Shown: one piece after another, positions 1 to 9,756 of the stretch | How positions within the stretch are numbered: position 1 is the first letter of the stretch | Layout: every line of letters starts with the position of its first letter | Assembly: GCF_001548095.1 (NCBI RefSeq) | Contig: NZ_AP014815.1 | Location: 3,471,656 to 3,535,655, forward strand | Origin: Geminocystis sp. NIES-3708 | Lineage (GTDB): Bacteria > Cyanobacteriota > Cyanobacteriia > Cyanobacteriales > Cyanobacteriaceae | Reading direction: 5' to 3' | DNA length: 64,000 nucleotides | Position numbers and translations under genes: made by a program | Notes under the pieces: generated by a model | The model's input: the letters and a program-made list of their open reading frames with translations, nothing else | Told to the model about the DNA's origin: nothing | Databases searched by the model: none

Positions 1-181
1 ATGTATCCTCGTCAATTAAAGTTTTACCCATAAAAGGAATACGAGTGCCATTGAGTATTAAATCTTCTAATCTATCTATTTCATCAGGCATACTAACACC
101 CATTTCTTCTATTTTAGGTGGTTTTTCTGGTGAAGAGTTGAGGGGAATAAATTGTTGTTGAGGTGTTAAATTATTTGCCAT
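1..181 (-). CDS. 5' part of an unrecognised cyanobacterial gene (runs off the window)
   Basis: The first 60 codons read leftward from an ATG at 179-181 and the frame stays open to the window edge. The peptide begins MANNLTPQQQ, is polar, and contains an acidic stretch followed by ILNGTRIPFMGKTLIDED. That last segment resembles the N-terminal part of a conserved cyanobacterial protein that continues into a long coiled coil (annotated elsewhere as DivIVA-like or ATP-synthase-B-like). This family link is from memory and tentative. The coiled coil itself would lie outside the window. The 203 bp between it and the next gene hold nothing I recognise. Confidence 0.6.
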   Translation of the reverse strand, partial: MANNLTPQQQFIPLNSSPEKPPKIEEMGVSMPDEIDRLEDLILNGTRIPFMGKTLIDEDT

Positions 182-384
182 AGTCAATCAAAAATCTCCT
201 TTATTGTTCTGATATAAATTACAAGTTATTGAAATAATTAAACTATATATTAGACTGTGTTGATAATAATACGAAAATTAATTAAAGTATTACCGTATTT
301 AATTCTGATGTTTAGGGTAAATATCTTTATTGATAACTATTTTTTCTATCTTTTATTCTCACGAAAGCACTTTTTCAGCAAACT

Positions 385-2358
385 TTACTTATTTTCATTG
401 TACCAAATTCGATTTTGAGGAATACCAAGAGAAATACCAGATCTTTGAAATGCTTCTTTTACTCGCCAACGATATTCTCTACCCACAGCCCATTGTTGTA
501 AAGGTAATGTTTTAATTAAAACTCTGATTAACACTCCATTATGATCTATTTGGTCAATACCTAAAATATCGGCAGTATCAAACATTTTTTCTCGCCATTC
601 TGGTTCTTTATACATTTGATCTGCTACTCTTTGTAAAGTATTCATGGTTTTTTGTAAATTAGCTTCCCATGATACTTGAATCGTAAAATTAACCCTTGAC
701 CAATTTTTTGTCATGTTAATGACGCTAGAAACTTGTCCATTAGGAATCGTAATTAATTGTCCATCTAAATTACGTAAAGAAGTTGTATAAAGATTCATCG
801 TTTCTACAAACCCTTCTAATTTATTGATTTGAACAAAATCTCCTAAGGCATAGCGATCCGTGATGAGAATTAATGTACCATTAAGTAAATCATCAAGAAT
901 ATTACGAGAAAGAAATGCAAATAGTACAGCTAATGCTCCAGCACCAGCTAAAACATTTACGTCTAATCCAATTACTCCTAAGCTCAAGAAAATACCAATG
1001 ATATTAAATATAATTGTTGTCGCTTTTCTTAAGGCAGGAGAATAAGTATTAACTCTTAATATAGGACGATTAGAATAAGGTTGAAGTTCTTGTTTTTCTT
1101 TTGCCCACTCATTTAACGCACTATCAATCCAAAAATCAGTGATTCTATCTGCCAATACCATTGTTACCCATATAAATGGTAATAGTAAGGCTTGGGTGAA
1201 AAATAGATTAAATAAAAAACGAGTTTCTCTAAAGGTAACAGTAATAATAGTGATTGCTAAAAAAATGATCGTGATTTGACTTAAAAATATCAAGCTAGAG
1301 AATAATTCAATTAAATTGATTTGTTGTTTAATTAAATTTTGTTTTTGTAAGAAGCCTTGTGGAAATAGTTTTACAGAAAAAGATAAGCCTTCAAAAATTA
1401 ATTGTTTTCCGTTATTGATTCCCTTAAGAAAAATATTTTCTGATAAAGCAAAGTCATTTTTAACATCAGATTTAACTATCTCTTTTTCTTTTTCTTCAAT
1501 CGTTAATTTAGAATTTTTTAAATTGGTTTTTTTGGCATAATTAGTTTCTGGATTTATCTTTAAACTTTCATTAATTTCATCTAATTTTTCTTGCAAATTT
1601 CTTTTTACTTTTCTGAAAATTCTTTTAATTTTTTTCTCTAAGAATACAAATAAAATAGCTATAGTAATAATTAAATTGGAAAAATTAAACCTTAAAAAAG
1701 GTCTTTGTATATCCATTTCTAAACCCCAAAGGGCATTACTAAAAGATAGTTTTATTTTTGAACGCCATATTTGCGCTAATTGATCTATTGTCATTGCATT
1801 AGCACTAGCATCTACTTCTGTGACAGTGATAATAGCTTGTTGTGGTAAACCTAATTCTTTTTGTCCCGCTACATATACTACTGTTTGACCATTTTCGATG
1901 CCTATTTCGACAATAGGAGTTGCTGGATGAAAAGGTTTTTTAGTGGTAATTAGCCAGAATCTCCTATTTTTTCTTTCTTCCATCGGATTATTTCTGACTA
2001 TGGGGCGTAAATGATTAAAAACACCGATGAAGACATTTTGGATAAATCGAGCTCTTTGTTCAACTTCTAAAGCTACTTCTCTAGTGGTTTTAGTTCTATC
2101 TCTTGGGATTGCAAGAATAATTCGATCTCCTAATAAATCTCCATCACCGAAGAAAAAAACTGGACTACATAAAAATCTACCACAAGGAATAGCCCGATTC
2201 AAATCCCATGCTGGAGTTTGAGGTAGTTCATTGATAGCATCTTCAGAAAACAAAAAAGGAATTTGAGCGTCAACAAAAGGAGAAAAACTCATCATCAGAG
2301 TTAAACTACCAAGAAAAATTAAAAAATAGCAAATAATTTTCTGCCTAATTGTTTTCAT
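385..2358 (-). CDS. MscS-family mechanosensitive ion channel
   Basis: A 657-residue membrane protein. Residues 1-30 look like a signal peptide. An N-terminal extracytoplasmic domain follows, then a TM segment near 230-245, a Lys/Glu-rich loop, two or three TM segments around 350-420, and the conserved MscS pore helix plus beta domain from about residue 455 (GAGALAVLFAFLSRNIL, then the GDFVQI and TIPNGQV motifs). Small-conductance channels of this family open under membrane tension and release solutes during hypo-osmotic shock. At 657 residues it is much longer than the minimal MscS (about 290), as is common in cyanobacterial paralogues with an added periplasmic domain. It is a single gene, divergent from the oxidoreductase at 2439. 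Confidence 0.9.
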   Translation of the reverse strand: MKTIRQKIICYFLIFLGSLTLMMSFSPFVDAQIPFLFSEDAINELPQTPAWDLNRAIPCGRFLCSPVFFFGDGDLLGDRIILAIPRDRTKTTREVALEVEQRARFIQNVFIGVFNHLRPIVRNNPMEERKNRRFWLITTKKPFHPATPIVEIGIENGQTVVYVAGQKELGLPQQAIITVTEVDASANAMTIDQLAQIWRSKIKLSFSNALWGLEMDIQRPFLRFNFSNLIITIAILFVFLEKKIKRIFRKVKRNLQEKLDEINESLKINPETNYAKKTNLKNSKLTIEEKEKEIVKSDVKNDFALSENIFLKGINNGKQLIFEGLSFSVKLFPQGFLQKQNLIKQQINLIELFSSLIFLSQITIIFLAITIITVTFRETRFLFNLFFTQALLLPFIWVTMVLADRITDFWIDSALNEWAKEKQELQPYSNRPILRVNTYSPALRKATTIIFNIIGIFLSLGVIGLDVNVLAGAGALAVLFAFLSRNILDDLLNGTLILITDRYALGDFVQINKLEGFVETMNLYTTSLRNLDGQLITIPNGQVSSVINMTKNWSRVNFTIQVSWEANLQKTMNTLQRVADQMYKEPEWREKMFDTADILGIDQIDHNGVLIRVLIKTLPLQQWAVGREYRWRVKEAFQRSGISLGIPQNRIWYNENK

Positions 2359-2438
2359 TACACTTTGAATATTAACAATTTTTAACTCCTATGTTAATAT
2401 TAACTTATCACCTTCTGTATTTTAAAATAAATTCATTT

Positions 2439-3605
2439 ATGAATAGCTATGATGTTATTGTTATTGGTGGTGGTTTAACTGGCTCAGTGTTAAGCTATGA
2501 ATTAGCAAAAAAAAAAGTTAAAGTTTTATTATTAGAAAAAGATGCTTCTTTAAACAATGCAACAACTTCAAGCTATGGTGGTATTTCTTATTGGGGAGGA
2601 ACAGATAAATTAACAAATCAATTATGTGAAGAAGGTATTAATATTTATCGTAATCTCAGGGAAGAATTATCAGAAAATATAGAGTTTAGAGAATTAGATC
2701 TTTTATTTACTATTGATCCCAGTCAAGATGTTGAAAAGTTAATTGCTGATTATCAAAAATTTTATATCAAGCCAGAATTTCTAAATATTGATGAAAGTAA
2801 ACAATTAGAACCTTTATTAAATCCTAATGCTATTTCTGGTTGTTTAAAGTTTCCTCAAGGTCATGTTAACCCCGAAAAAATGATTTTAGCTTATCAAAAA
2901 CAATTCATTAAATTAGGTGGCAAAATCGAAAAAGAATTAGTGACTTTTATCAAAAATAAACACAATAAAATTGAAGGTATTCAAACTAATAAAAATATTT
3001 ATTTTAGTCCACAAGTTATTATCTCAGCAGGGGCATTTTCTAAGCAATTATTAGAAAATTTGGGATTAAATTTACCTATTTATTTTAGTCATGCACAACT
3101 AATAAAAATTCCTTCTTCAGAAATAAAGTTACGTACTTTAGTAATGCCTTGTACTAGCAAACGCTTAGACACAGAAAAAGAAATTACAGGAGAAGAAAGA
3201 ATATCTATGTGGAAAAACCCTAACAATGAAATACACAGTGACGTTTTAGAAGCTGGGGCAATTCAATTTTTAGACGGTAGTTTTTGTTTAGGTCAAATTA
3301 GTCAAATTATTACTAATATAGACACTTCTATCAATTCTAAAGTCAGTGAAAGAAGAATTCGAGAAGCGATCGCTAAAGTTTTACCTAGCTTATCTGTATT
3401 ACAAGGTACTTGGTATAATTGTCAAGTAGCCTTTAGTCAAGAAATGCCATTTCAGGCGAGAAAAATAGAGGAAATTGAAGGATTATCTTTATTCTCTGGA
3501 TTTACCAGTCCATTTGTATTTGTACCGCCTTTAGCCCGACATTTTGCCCATTATCTAGTAGAAAATAAAGACAGCATAATCGAGCAATTGCCATCTCTAA
3601 GATAA
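2439..3605 (+). CDS. FAD-dependent oxidoreductase, DAO/glycine-oxidase-like
   Basis: A 388-residue flavoprotein. The Rossmann dinucleotide motif VIVIGGGLTGSVLSYELA lies at the extreme N-terminus when translation starts at the ATG at 2439, followed by the ELEKD-type acidic end (LLLEKD). An upstream in-frame ATG at 2391 would add 16 residues ahead of the motif and is less likely. The overall layout, with a substrate domain in the middle and a closing segment (LSLFSGFTSPFVFVPPLARH) near the C-terminus, fits the D-amino-acid oxidase/glycine oxidase superfamily (PF01266). The substrate cannot be told from sequence. No operon partner: the next gene is convergent. Confidence 0.82.
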   Translation: MNSYDVIVIGGGLTGSVLSYELAKKKVKVLLLEKDASLNNATTSSYGGISYWGGTDKLTNQLCEEGINIYRNLREELSENIEFRELDLLFTIDPSQDVEKLIADYQKFYIKPEFLNIDESKQLEPLLNPNAISGCLKFPQGHVNPEKMILAYQKQFIKLGGKIEKELVTFIKNKHNKIEGIQTNKNIYFSPQVIISAGAFSKQLLENLGLNLPIYFSHAQLIKIPSSEIKLRTLVMPCTSKRLDTEKEITGEERISMWKNPNNEIHSDVLEAGAIQFLDGSFCLGQISQIITNIDTSINSKVSERRIREAIAKVLPSLSVLQGTWYNCQVAFSQEMPFQARKIEEIEGLSLFSGFTSPFVFVPPLARHFAHYLVENKDSIIEQLPSLR

Positions 3606-3641
3606 AAATATTGATACTATTACGATACTGAAGTTATATCA

Positions 3642-3884
3642 TCAATGGGAATAGTCCGCAATAACGCTAATATAAAGTAGATGGGCAAATAAAATACCAC
3701 CCCAAATAAGACTAAATTGAGTTGTCCATAACCATTCAGGATGATTAAAATTATGAAAAAACCAAACTCCAGAATTACAAGCTAAAAACAAGGCTACATG
3801 AACAGCAAAATTCATTCTATCATCTAATTTACGATATTGAGGATCATTTTGACGATCAGGTTTTCTCGGCCAACGTGGGGGCAT
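3642..3884 (-). CDS. 2TM domain protein
   Basis: An 80-residue protein with a basic N-terminus (MPPRWPRKPDRQ) followed by two hydrophobic segments, roughly residues 28-45 and 54-75, separated by a short Trp-rich turn (HPEWLWTTQF). This matches the small 2TM domain family (PF13239 type) found in cyanobacteria and fused to kinases in other bacteria. The positive N-terminus suggests that both ends are cytoplasmic. Function unknown. It is convergent with the flavoenzyme gene, 36 bp away. Confidence 0.75.
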   Translation of the reverse strand: MPPRWPRKPDRQNDPQYRKLDDRMNFAVHVALFLACNSGVWFFHNFNHPEWLWTTQFSLIWGGILFAHLLYISVIADYSH

Positions 3885-3959
3885 AATAAATGTATTTAAG
3901 TTTAAATATTAATAAGTTAATTTTAACATTAACTGATCGTTCACTTAAATTGTTTTGTA

Positions 3960-5417
3960 TTAAGTAGAATATTCCACCTTAAAAGCAACCCCTTCTAAGA
4001 TAAAATTAGAATAATTTGCTAGGATATTGTTTTTTTCTGTTTCTCCTACAAATAAATAAGTCCCAAGAATATTACTATTTTGTAAACGATAGATAGAATC
4101 TCCTTTATTACTATCAGCACCATAAACATAAAAAGCGATACCTTCTTCTTTAAAATTAGTAAAGTTTTGACGAATATTTTTTGCTTCTTCTTCTCCCACA
4201 AATAAATAAGTACCGGGAATATTACTATTTTGAAAACGATAAATAGTAGTTAAATTATCATTAGCAGAAATTCCTACATAAAATGCTAGTCCTTCTAATT
4301 TAAACTCAGAAAAATTATTTTGAATATTAGTTTTTTCTTGTTCTCCTGTATATAAATAATTACCTAATTGATTTTGATTTTGAAAGCGATATATAGGATT
4401 ATTCAATAAAGAATCTATTTTATTTATAGATTGATTATTGATACTATTATCGATAGGAATAATATTATTTTCAATCTGATTATCTATAGGAATATTAAGC
4501 TCATCATTAGTTTTTTCGACAGGCTTATTCAAATCATTTTCATCAATATTACTATTATCTTCAACGACAAAAGAAAGATCATCTGTAGCTATATCCAATT
4601 TTATATTTTGCTTCTTAATAGTAATAGTTTTTGCTACAATATCATCTTGAAAATCTTGATTCAAATTACCTATAAAACTAACATTATAAGTACCGGGAGA
4701 TAACGGTAAAGAATATCCTCCCGTTGACCAATTTTTTGTTTCATATTTTTCTTTAGAGTCAATATTTTCCGCAATAATATTAATATTTCCAATACCTTCG
4801 CCAAGGGTATAAAAATCATCATTCACAATTTCATCACTATAAACTACCCCTGTTAAAAAAGCACTATTACTAGCTGAATAAGCAAAGTGTTGAGTAGTCA
4901 TCACAGCGTTATAATCAACTTTATTGGAAGTAAAAACTCCTTGAATGGATGCAATCCCAATTTCTTGAAAATCATCCTTCATAATGGCTACCCTATGACC
5001 TCTATTGGGATAATTGAGATCCACAAATAAGTTATTATAGTTATCTATAGTAAATTTTGTAAAATCTAGGTTTGCTGTTGTACCTTTCCATGCAATATTT
5101 TCACCACTCCCCCAAGGCTCAATAAATTGGTATCCTGCTATTGCCATTCTTTCTTTAGAAGTTGTATTGTTAACCCCTACATGACTGAAAATATCTTCTT
5201 CAAGTATCCATTCACTGTGATTTTTGGCACTTTGATTGAGATAAAGATTAAATGCTAGAGGTTGTTTTGGTGTATTAGAGATAGTTCTTTGGGATGGTAC
5301 ACCTTCATTTAAAAGTCCATTAATCAAGCGTTCTGCTTCTTGTTGAGGATTTTTTCTTGCTCGATTGATTAATTCTAGCATTAACTGATCAATTGCTGTT
5401 GGTTCTCTTTGAGTCAT
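3960..5417 (-). CDS. CAP (SCP/PR1) domain protein with three C-terminal repeats
   Basis: A 485-residue protein. Residues 1-170 form a CAP domain: the ELINRARKNPQQEAERL start typical of bacterial members, the NHSEWI...FSHVG block with conserved His, GENIAW, and a late GHRVAIM...IGIA block. A beta-rich segment of about 90 residues follows, then an Asn/Asp-rich linker. Residues from about 345 to the end hold three copies of a roughly 50-residue repeat, IYRFQN...GTYLFVGE...EGIAFYV, resembling the DUF5648 repeat of bacterial surface or secreted proteins. No N-terminal signal peptide is visible, so if exported it would need type I or another signal-less route. CAP domains bind lipids or act as proteases in different lineages; the role here is unknown. 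Confidence 0.8.
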   Translation of the reverse strand: MTQREPTAIDQLMLELINRARKNPQQEAERLINGLLNEGVPSQRTISNTPKQPLAFNLYLNQSAKNHSEWILEEDIFSHVGVNNTTSKERMAIAGYQFIEPWGSGENIAWKGTTANLDFTKFTIDNYNNLFVDLNYPNRGHRVAIMKDDFQEIGIASIQGVFTSNKVDYNAVMTTQHFAYSASNSAFLTGVVYSDEIVNDDFYTLGEGIGNINIIAENIDSKEKYETKNWSTGGYSLPLSPGTYNVSFIGNLNQDFQDDIVAKTITIKKQNIKLDIATDDLSFVVEDNSNIDENDLNKPVEKTNDELNIPIDNQIENNIIPIDNSINNQSINKIDSLLNNPIYRFQNQNQLGNYLYTGEQEKTNIQNNFSEFKLEGLAFYVGISANDNLTTIYRFQNSNIPGTYLFVGEEEAKNIRQNFTNFKEEGIAFYVYGADSNKGDSIYRLQNSNILGTYLFVGETEKNNILANYSNFILEGVAFKVEYST

Positions 5418-5807
5418 TTTTAATAATTAATGAAATCTAAGCATTTCTATGCTATCGCAGTTAATCTTCTTCTTAAAAAAATAAAATGATAGATTTTTCT
5501 GATTCATATGATTTTTAAAATTATCTCATTCAAAATTTATAATCATTTTTAATATTGATTAATAGTGATTTCTGGTTACTAAAACGATAATTGCTTCCTA
5601 TCCCATAAGCAGTATCAGTCCTAGTTAATACTTATGATTTTATCTATATTTTTTTGAGTATTTTTTATTATCTCAATACATTTTAAATGTGTTATAAAAT
5701 TAAAACAAATCAAAGTAAAACTAATTGGATTCTTTCAAAAAATTCAATCAATAGTTGTTATTCGGTTTTTTCTATCTCTTATCTTTTTTGTATAGATAAT
5801 TATCAAT
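5418..5807. other. 390 bp divergent intergenic region
   Basis: An AT-rich spacer between the divergent CAP and SbcD-like genes. A TATAAAAT-like -10 element (TTATAAAAT around 5692-5700) faces the sbcD side, but no convincing -35 partner was found. No RNA gene, repeat or small ORF with a ribosome site was recognised. Confidence 0.4.
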
Positions 5808-7028
5808 GTGAAAATTTTACATTTAAGCGATATTCATTTAGGCAGCAGTTTTAGTCACGGAAAAATTAACCCCGAAACAGGATTAAATACTAGACTAGAA
5901 GACTTTACCAATACTTTAAGTATTTGTATTGATCGAGCGATTGATGATAATCTTGACTTAGTATTGTTCGGCGGTGATGCCTTTCCAGACAGTACACCAG
6001 CACCTTATATTCAATCAGCTTTTGCTCATCAATTTCGCCGTTTAGTTGAGGCAAATATTCCTACAGTTTTATTAGTAGGTAATCACGATCAACATACCCA
6101 AGGTAATGGTGGTGCTAGTTTATCTATTTATCGTACCTTAGGAGTACCTAATTTTATTGTTGGAGAGCAATTAAAAACTCACTTAATAGAAACAAAATCA
6201 GGTTTAATTCAAGTAATCACCTTACCATGGTTAACTCGGTCTGTGTTACTAACTCGCCCTGAAACCGAAGGCTTATCTATGGAAGAAATTAATCAATTAT
6301 TAATCCAAAAAATTGAACCAGTTTTAGAAGCCGAAATTCGACAATTAAATCCTCAAATTCCAACTGTTTTACTCGCTCATCTGATGGCAGAAAAAGCAAA
6401 TTTAGGAGCGGAAAGATTTTTAGCTGTTGGTAAAGGTTTTCAAATTCCTTTATCAATGTTAATTCGTTCTGAATTTGATTATGTTGCACTAGGTCATGTT
6501 CATAAACATCAAAATCTGAATCGAAAAAATAATCCTCCTGTGGTTTATCCCGGCAGTATTGAGAGAGTAGATTTTTCAGAGGAAAAAGAGGAAAAAGGTT
6601 ATGTTTTAATTGATATTATTGATAAACAAGTTAACTGGGAATTTTGTTCTTTACCAGCCCGTCGCTTTGTCACCATTGAAACTGATATAAGTGCCAGTAA
6701 CAATCCTGAATCAGATTTAATACAGGCGATCGCTAAATATAATATAGAAGATGCCGTCGTTCGAGTTATCTATCATCTGCGTTCAGAACAACTAGAATTG
6801 ATTAAAATGACTCGTATCAATGAAATTTTATCTCCTGCTCATACTTATAACCTCAAAGCTCAATTAGTCACAAAATTAGCTCGGGCAAGATTACCAGAAT
6901 TGGGGGTTGGCAAAAGTTTAGATCCACTTGAAGCCCTATCGGCATATCTAGGTAATCGTAATGATTTACAAGATTTAGTACCTGATATGTTAGCAGCGGC
7001 AAAAAATCTTTTAAGTCAAGTTGTTTAA
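5808..7028 (+). CDS. sbcD: SbcD/Mre11-type exonuclease
   Basis: A 406-residue metallophosphoesterase. The calcineurin-like phosphoesterase motifs are all present: LHLSDIHLG (D8, H10), FGGDAFPDS (D57), GNHDQH (N92, H93), LLAHLM and the late LGHVHKHQ. This order and the C-terminal capping region match SbcD/Mre11 nucleases, which bind two Mn ions and work with the ATPase SbcC/Rad50 in trimming double-strand ends and hairpins. Translation starts at GTG 5808; no in-frame ATG lies just upstream. No sbcC is adjacent, which is usual in cyanobacteria. A generic DNA repair exonuclease of the family is the alternative reading. Confidence 0.88.
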   Translation: MKILHLSDIHLGSSFSHGKINPETGLNTRLEDFTNTLSICIDRAIDDNLDLVLFGGDAFPDSTPAPYIQSAFAHQFRRLVEANIPTVLLVGNHDQHTQGNGGASLSIYRTLGVPNFIVGEQLKTHLIETKSGLIQVITLPWLTRSVLLTRPETEGLSMEEINQLLIQKIEPVLEAEIRQLNPQIPTVLLAHLMAEKANLGAERFLAVGKGFQIPLSMLIRSEFDYVALGHVHKHQNLNRKNNPPVVYPGSIERVDFSEEKEEKGYVLIDIIDKQVNWEFCSLPARRFVTIETDISASNNPESDLIQAIAKYNIEDAVVRVIYHLRSEQLELIKMTRINEILSPAHTYNLKAQLVTKLARARLPELGVGKSLDPLEALSAYLGNRNDLQDLVPDMLAAAKNLLSQVV

Positions 7029-7073
7029 AAAATGTTATTTTGACAGATAAAAAATAAAGAACAGGGAAAAGCT

Positions 7074-7114
7074 TAGGGACATAGATTAACATCTTTTGAC
7101 TTTTTATGTCCCTA
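7074..7114. terminator. Inverted repeat between convergent sbcD and comB
   Basis: Perfect 10-bp arms TAGGGACATA (7074-7083) and TATGTCCCTA (7105-7114) with a 21-nt loop, placed 46 bp after the sbcD stop and 18 bp after the comB stop on the other strand. It could end transcription from both sides. There is no strong U-run, so intrinsic termination is an inference. Confidence 0.45.
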
Positions 7115-7131
7115 CTGCCATAGAAAAATTA

Positions 7132-7860
7132 TCAATTATGAATAGTAAAAATCCCTTTTTGTGACTGTAACGGGAAAGTAGAAATTATATTTTTGTTGGC
7201 ACAATATTTTAAATCATCATCTAAATTTAACTTTAATAGTCTTTGTCCGTGACTACACAAATGGAATAATCCTAATAAATTATCTTCCCATTGACGATAT
7301 AAAGCGATGGCAGAAATAACTTCATCATTGCCAATCTCATCAAGATTACTTAAATTAACTAACTCAGATGCTATAGCTCCCGCACAAACTGTATCCTCTA
7401 AAGAATAACCTCCTTCCCATCCTGAACCTAGTAGCCATACTGTAGCTGGTTTATGTTCTTTTAAATAATTAACTACCGCACCATAATTAATAATTGCGGC
7501 AGCAATCACTGTTTTTGCTGATTGGACTCTTTGTAAAGATCGAGTGCCATTTGTAGTACTAATAAATAATTGTTTATCTTTAACAACTTCAGAAGAACAA
7601 TCTAAGGGAGAATTACCTAAATCACAACTGTCGACTTTTTTTCCGCCTCTTTCTCCCAGTCTTAACCGAGATTCTAAGGGTAATTTATCACTTTCTGCTA
7701 ATAATAAATCTATATCACTAAAGGCTTGAACAGATTTTGCTCCATTATCTAATGCTGTGCCTATAGTAGTAGTAGCTCTTAATACATCGATGACGATAGC
7801 ACATTCAGGAATCGTATTGGCTGGGGTAGATTCAGGGGTATGATAAACAGAAATTTTCAC
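7132..7860 (-). CDS. comB: ComB-family 2-phosphosulfolactate phosphatase
   Basis: A 242-residue protein matching the ComB family throughout: [13 protein letters not shown] near the N-terminus, [16 protein letters not shown], the [11 protein letters not shown] block and the [21 protein letters not shown] block. ComB hydrolyses 2-phosphosulfolactate to sulfolactate with Mg in methanogen coenzyme M synthesis. Cyanobacteria carry the gene without coenzyme M, so the physiological substrate is uncertain. Single gene, convergent with sbcD. Confidence 0.9.
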   Translation of the reverse strand: MKISVYHTPESTPANTIPECAIVIDVLRATTTIGTALDNGAKSVQAFSDIDLLLAESDKLPLESRLRLGERGGKKVDSCDLGNSPLDCSSEVVKDKQLFISTTNGTRSLQRVQSAKTVIAAAIINYGAVVNYLKEHKPATVWLLGSGWEGGYSLEDTVCAGAIASELVNLSNLDEIGNDEVISAIALYRQWEDNLLGLFHLCSHGQRLLKLNLDDDLKYCANKNIISTFPLQSQKGIFTIHN

Positions 7861-8010
7861 GCTAATTTAGGTCAAACTATATTGAACATTCCTGATTGTA
7901 CATTAATCCTGTCAGAAAAAAATAACCCCCATTCTAAATAAAGAATAGAGATTATTTTTACTTAAGAGTCACAACTAAAAATTTAAACTTTAGTCAAACC
8001 CAAATATACT

Positions 8011-8316
8011 TTAGTAGTTGCGAGAAAAACTGTTACGTCTTCCACCGCCGCCACCGCCGCGGGAATTGTTTTCTTCACGGGGTTTTGCTTTATTTACTTT
8101 CATGTCACGGCCCATCCATTCCGCACCGTCTAGCGCTTCGATTGCTGCGTTTTCTTCAGCGTCTGTATTCATTTCTACAAAACCAAAACCGCGCATACGT
8201 CCAGTTTCACGATCAGTAGGAAGATAAACTCTTTTTACTGCTCCAAAATCTGCAAACGCAGAGGTTAAATGTGCTTCCGTAACATCATAGGATAAATTGC
8301 CTACATAGATTGACAT
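8011..8316 (-). CDS. RRM RNA-binding protein of the cyanobacterial Rbp family
   Basis: A 101-residue protein made of one RRM domain plus a short Gly-rich tail. RNP2 is IYVGNL (residues 3-8) and RNP1 is RGFGFVEM (42-49). The tail (SRGGGGGGRRNS) is of the kind found in the cold-inducible Rbp type rather than the tail-less type. These proteins bind single-stranded RNA, accumulate in the cold and help locate thylakoid mRNAs. A clear ribosome site (GGAG, 7-8 nt before the ATG) and a roughly 125-nt leader from a TATAAT box fit a post-transcriptionally regulated cold-response gene. Confidence 0.93.
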   Translation of the reverse strand: MSIYVGNLSYDVTEAHLTSAFADFGAVKRVYLPTDRETGRMRGFGFVEMNTDAEENAAIEALDGAEWMGRDMKVNKAKPREENNSRGGGGGGRRNSFSRNY

Positions 8317-8447
8317 AGTCTGTCTCCAAATTAAAATTTTGTGGTCAAGAGTCGCAATTCGGAGAGAAGCTTGTCAATCTTAAACTCGAAAAACTCGTGA
8401 ATATCTTAAACAAATCTTTAAACCGATACTTAATCTCATCAAGTTTG

Positions 8448-8453
8448 ATTATA
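8448..8453 (-). promoter_or_regulatory. -10 box of the rbp promoter
   Basis: TATAAT reads on the minus strand at 8453-8448 (plus strand ATTATA). No -35 consensus lies 17 bp upstream; the minus strand there reads CCCCCA. Initiation here would give an rbp leader of about 125 nt. Confidence 0.4.
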
Positions 8454-8584
8454 ACACTCATTTTCTATTTTGGGGGTGTTTTACAAATTTTTTTTAAAAA
8501 CTAAGAAGAATAAACGGAAAAAAAGAGGTAAAAGAGCTTTTAAGTCAAGGACAGACAGTTTATCCCATGTATTTTTCTAATTAT

Positions 8585-8854
8585 TTATTTTGCTTTTTTC
8601 AACATCTCGACAAGAGTATTGTGTGCGTCTTTAGAATCTTCTAAGGTATGATCAAATTCAATCCGTAATGGTTTTTCTTCTTGGTCATCGATGATTAAGT
8701 ACATTCCTTCATTATCAATGGATAACATTTTAGCTTTGTCTAAAAATGAAACTTGACCATAATATCGAGCATATAAGGCTATGGCATCGGTATGATCTTC
8801 ATTCATATGTTTACAAATACGATCGCTGATGGCGGTGGTAATAGTTTCTGTCAT
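8585..8854 (-). CDS. DUF2470 domain protein
   Basis: An 89-residue protein consisting of one DUF2470 domain: the ICKHMNEDHTDAIALYARYYG signature and the later MYLI...LRIEFDHTLEDSKDAH block. The domain occurs at the C-terminus of HugZ-type haem oxygenases and in plastid proteins linked to tetrapyrrole and photosynthesis regulation. Here it stands alone without the FMN-binding split barrel. A haem- or tetrapyrrole-related role is inference from the family. It is divergent from the methyltransferase gene, about 50 bp away. Confidence 0.85.
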   Translation of the reverse strand: MTETITTAISDRICKHMNEDHTDAIALYARYYGQVSFLDKAKMLSIDNEGMYLIIDDQEEKPLRIEFDHTLEDSKDAHNTLVEMLKKAK

Positions 8855-8908
8855 ACTAATTGATTAGGAACATTTGTGGTTGTATTTTATCATCAAAGGC
8901 AAAGAGAA

Positions 8909-9634
8909 ATGACGTTAATTGGTCAGGTTAAAATTATTTTGGTTGAACCAGCAGGAGAAAGAAATATTGGTTCAATTGCTAGAGTTATGCGTAATATGGG
9001 TTTATCTGATTTGGTGATTGTTAAGCCTCGCTGTGATTATTTATCAGAAGATGCTCAAGTTATGGCAGTTCATGGAGTTGAAGTTTTACAAAAGGCGGTA
9101 ATTGTGGATTCTTTACCCATGGCGTTAGAAGGTTGTCAACGGGCGATCGCCACCACTGCAAGAACTAGAGGTATTCCCACCATCTTGGAAACTCCTCGAC
9201 AAGCACTTCCTTGGTTAATAGAAAAAAATGTAACTTCAGCTTTGATTTTTGGTCCTGAAGATCGAGGTTTAAGTAATCAGGAATTGAGTTACGCTCAACG
9301 TTTTGTGTGTATAAAAGCTAATCCTGAATACCCTTCCTTAAATTTGGCTCAAGCAGTGGGAATTTGTGCTTATGAACTTTATCAGAATTTAAATGATCTT
9401 AACATTTCAGACAATAGCGACAATGAGATGAACGCCAATATTGAAGAATTAGAAGGATATTATCAACATTTAGAGTCAGTATTACTGGATGTAAATTATT
9501 TATACCCTCATACAGCAGCGGTAAAAATGGAAAAATTACGTAGAATTATTAATCGGACTAATTTAAAAAGTCAAGAATTGGCAATGATTAGAGGTATTTT
9601 ACGACAGATACAGTGGGCAATTAAAGATAGGTAA
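8909..9634 (+). CDS. SPOUT RNA methyltransferase, TrmJ/TrmH group 1
   Basis: A 241-residue SpoU-family methyltransferase. It shows motif 1 (GERNIGSIARVMRNMG, the catalytic Asn and Arg), motif 2 (ALIFGPEDRGLSNQEL) and motif 3 (NPEYPSLNLAQAVGICAYELY), which together make the SAM-binding trefoil knot. The LVEPAGERNIG start is typical of the TrmJ group (2'-O-methylation of tRNA position 32). The start is placed at ATG 8909, before MTLIGQVKIILVEP, where family homology begins; the frame is open 11 codons further upstream. The exact tRNA or rRNA site is uncertain. Confidence 0.87.
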   Translation: MTLIGQVKIILVEPAGERNIGSIARVMRNMGLSDLVIVKPRCDYLSEDAQVMAVHGVEVLQKAVIVDSLPMALEGCQRAIATTARTRGIPTILETPRQALPWLIEKNVTSALIFGPEDRGLSNQELSYAQRFVCIKANPEYPSLNLAQAVGICAYELYQNLNDLNISDNSDNEMNANIEELEGYYQHLESVLLDVNYLYPHTAAVKMEKLRRIINRTNLKSQELAMIRGILRQIQWAIKDR

Positions 9635-9756
9635 TGAGTGGCATTGAAGGTTTCAATCTTGGAATAAAAAAAATGATCTAAAACATATTTAGATGTTCTA
9701 TAAATAAGTTAATATTTTTACATTCATTTAAGATTTAACAATTTGAGGGGAGAACC

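Noticed and set aside
7544-7729. 61-codon plus-strand ORF inside comB
   Set aside because: Antisense shadow of a well-matched family gene.
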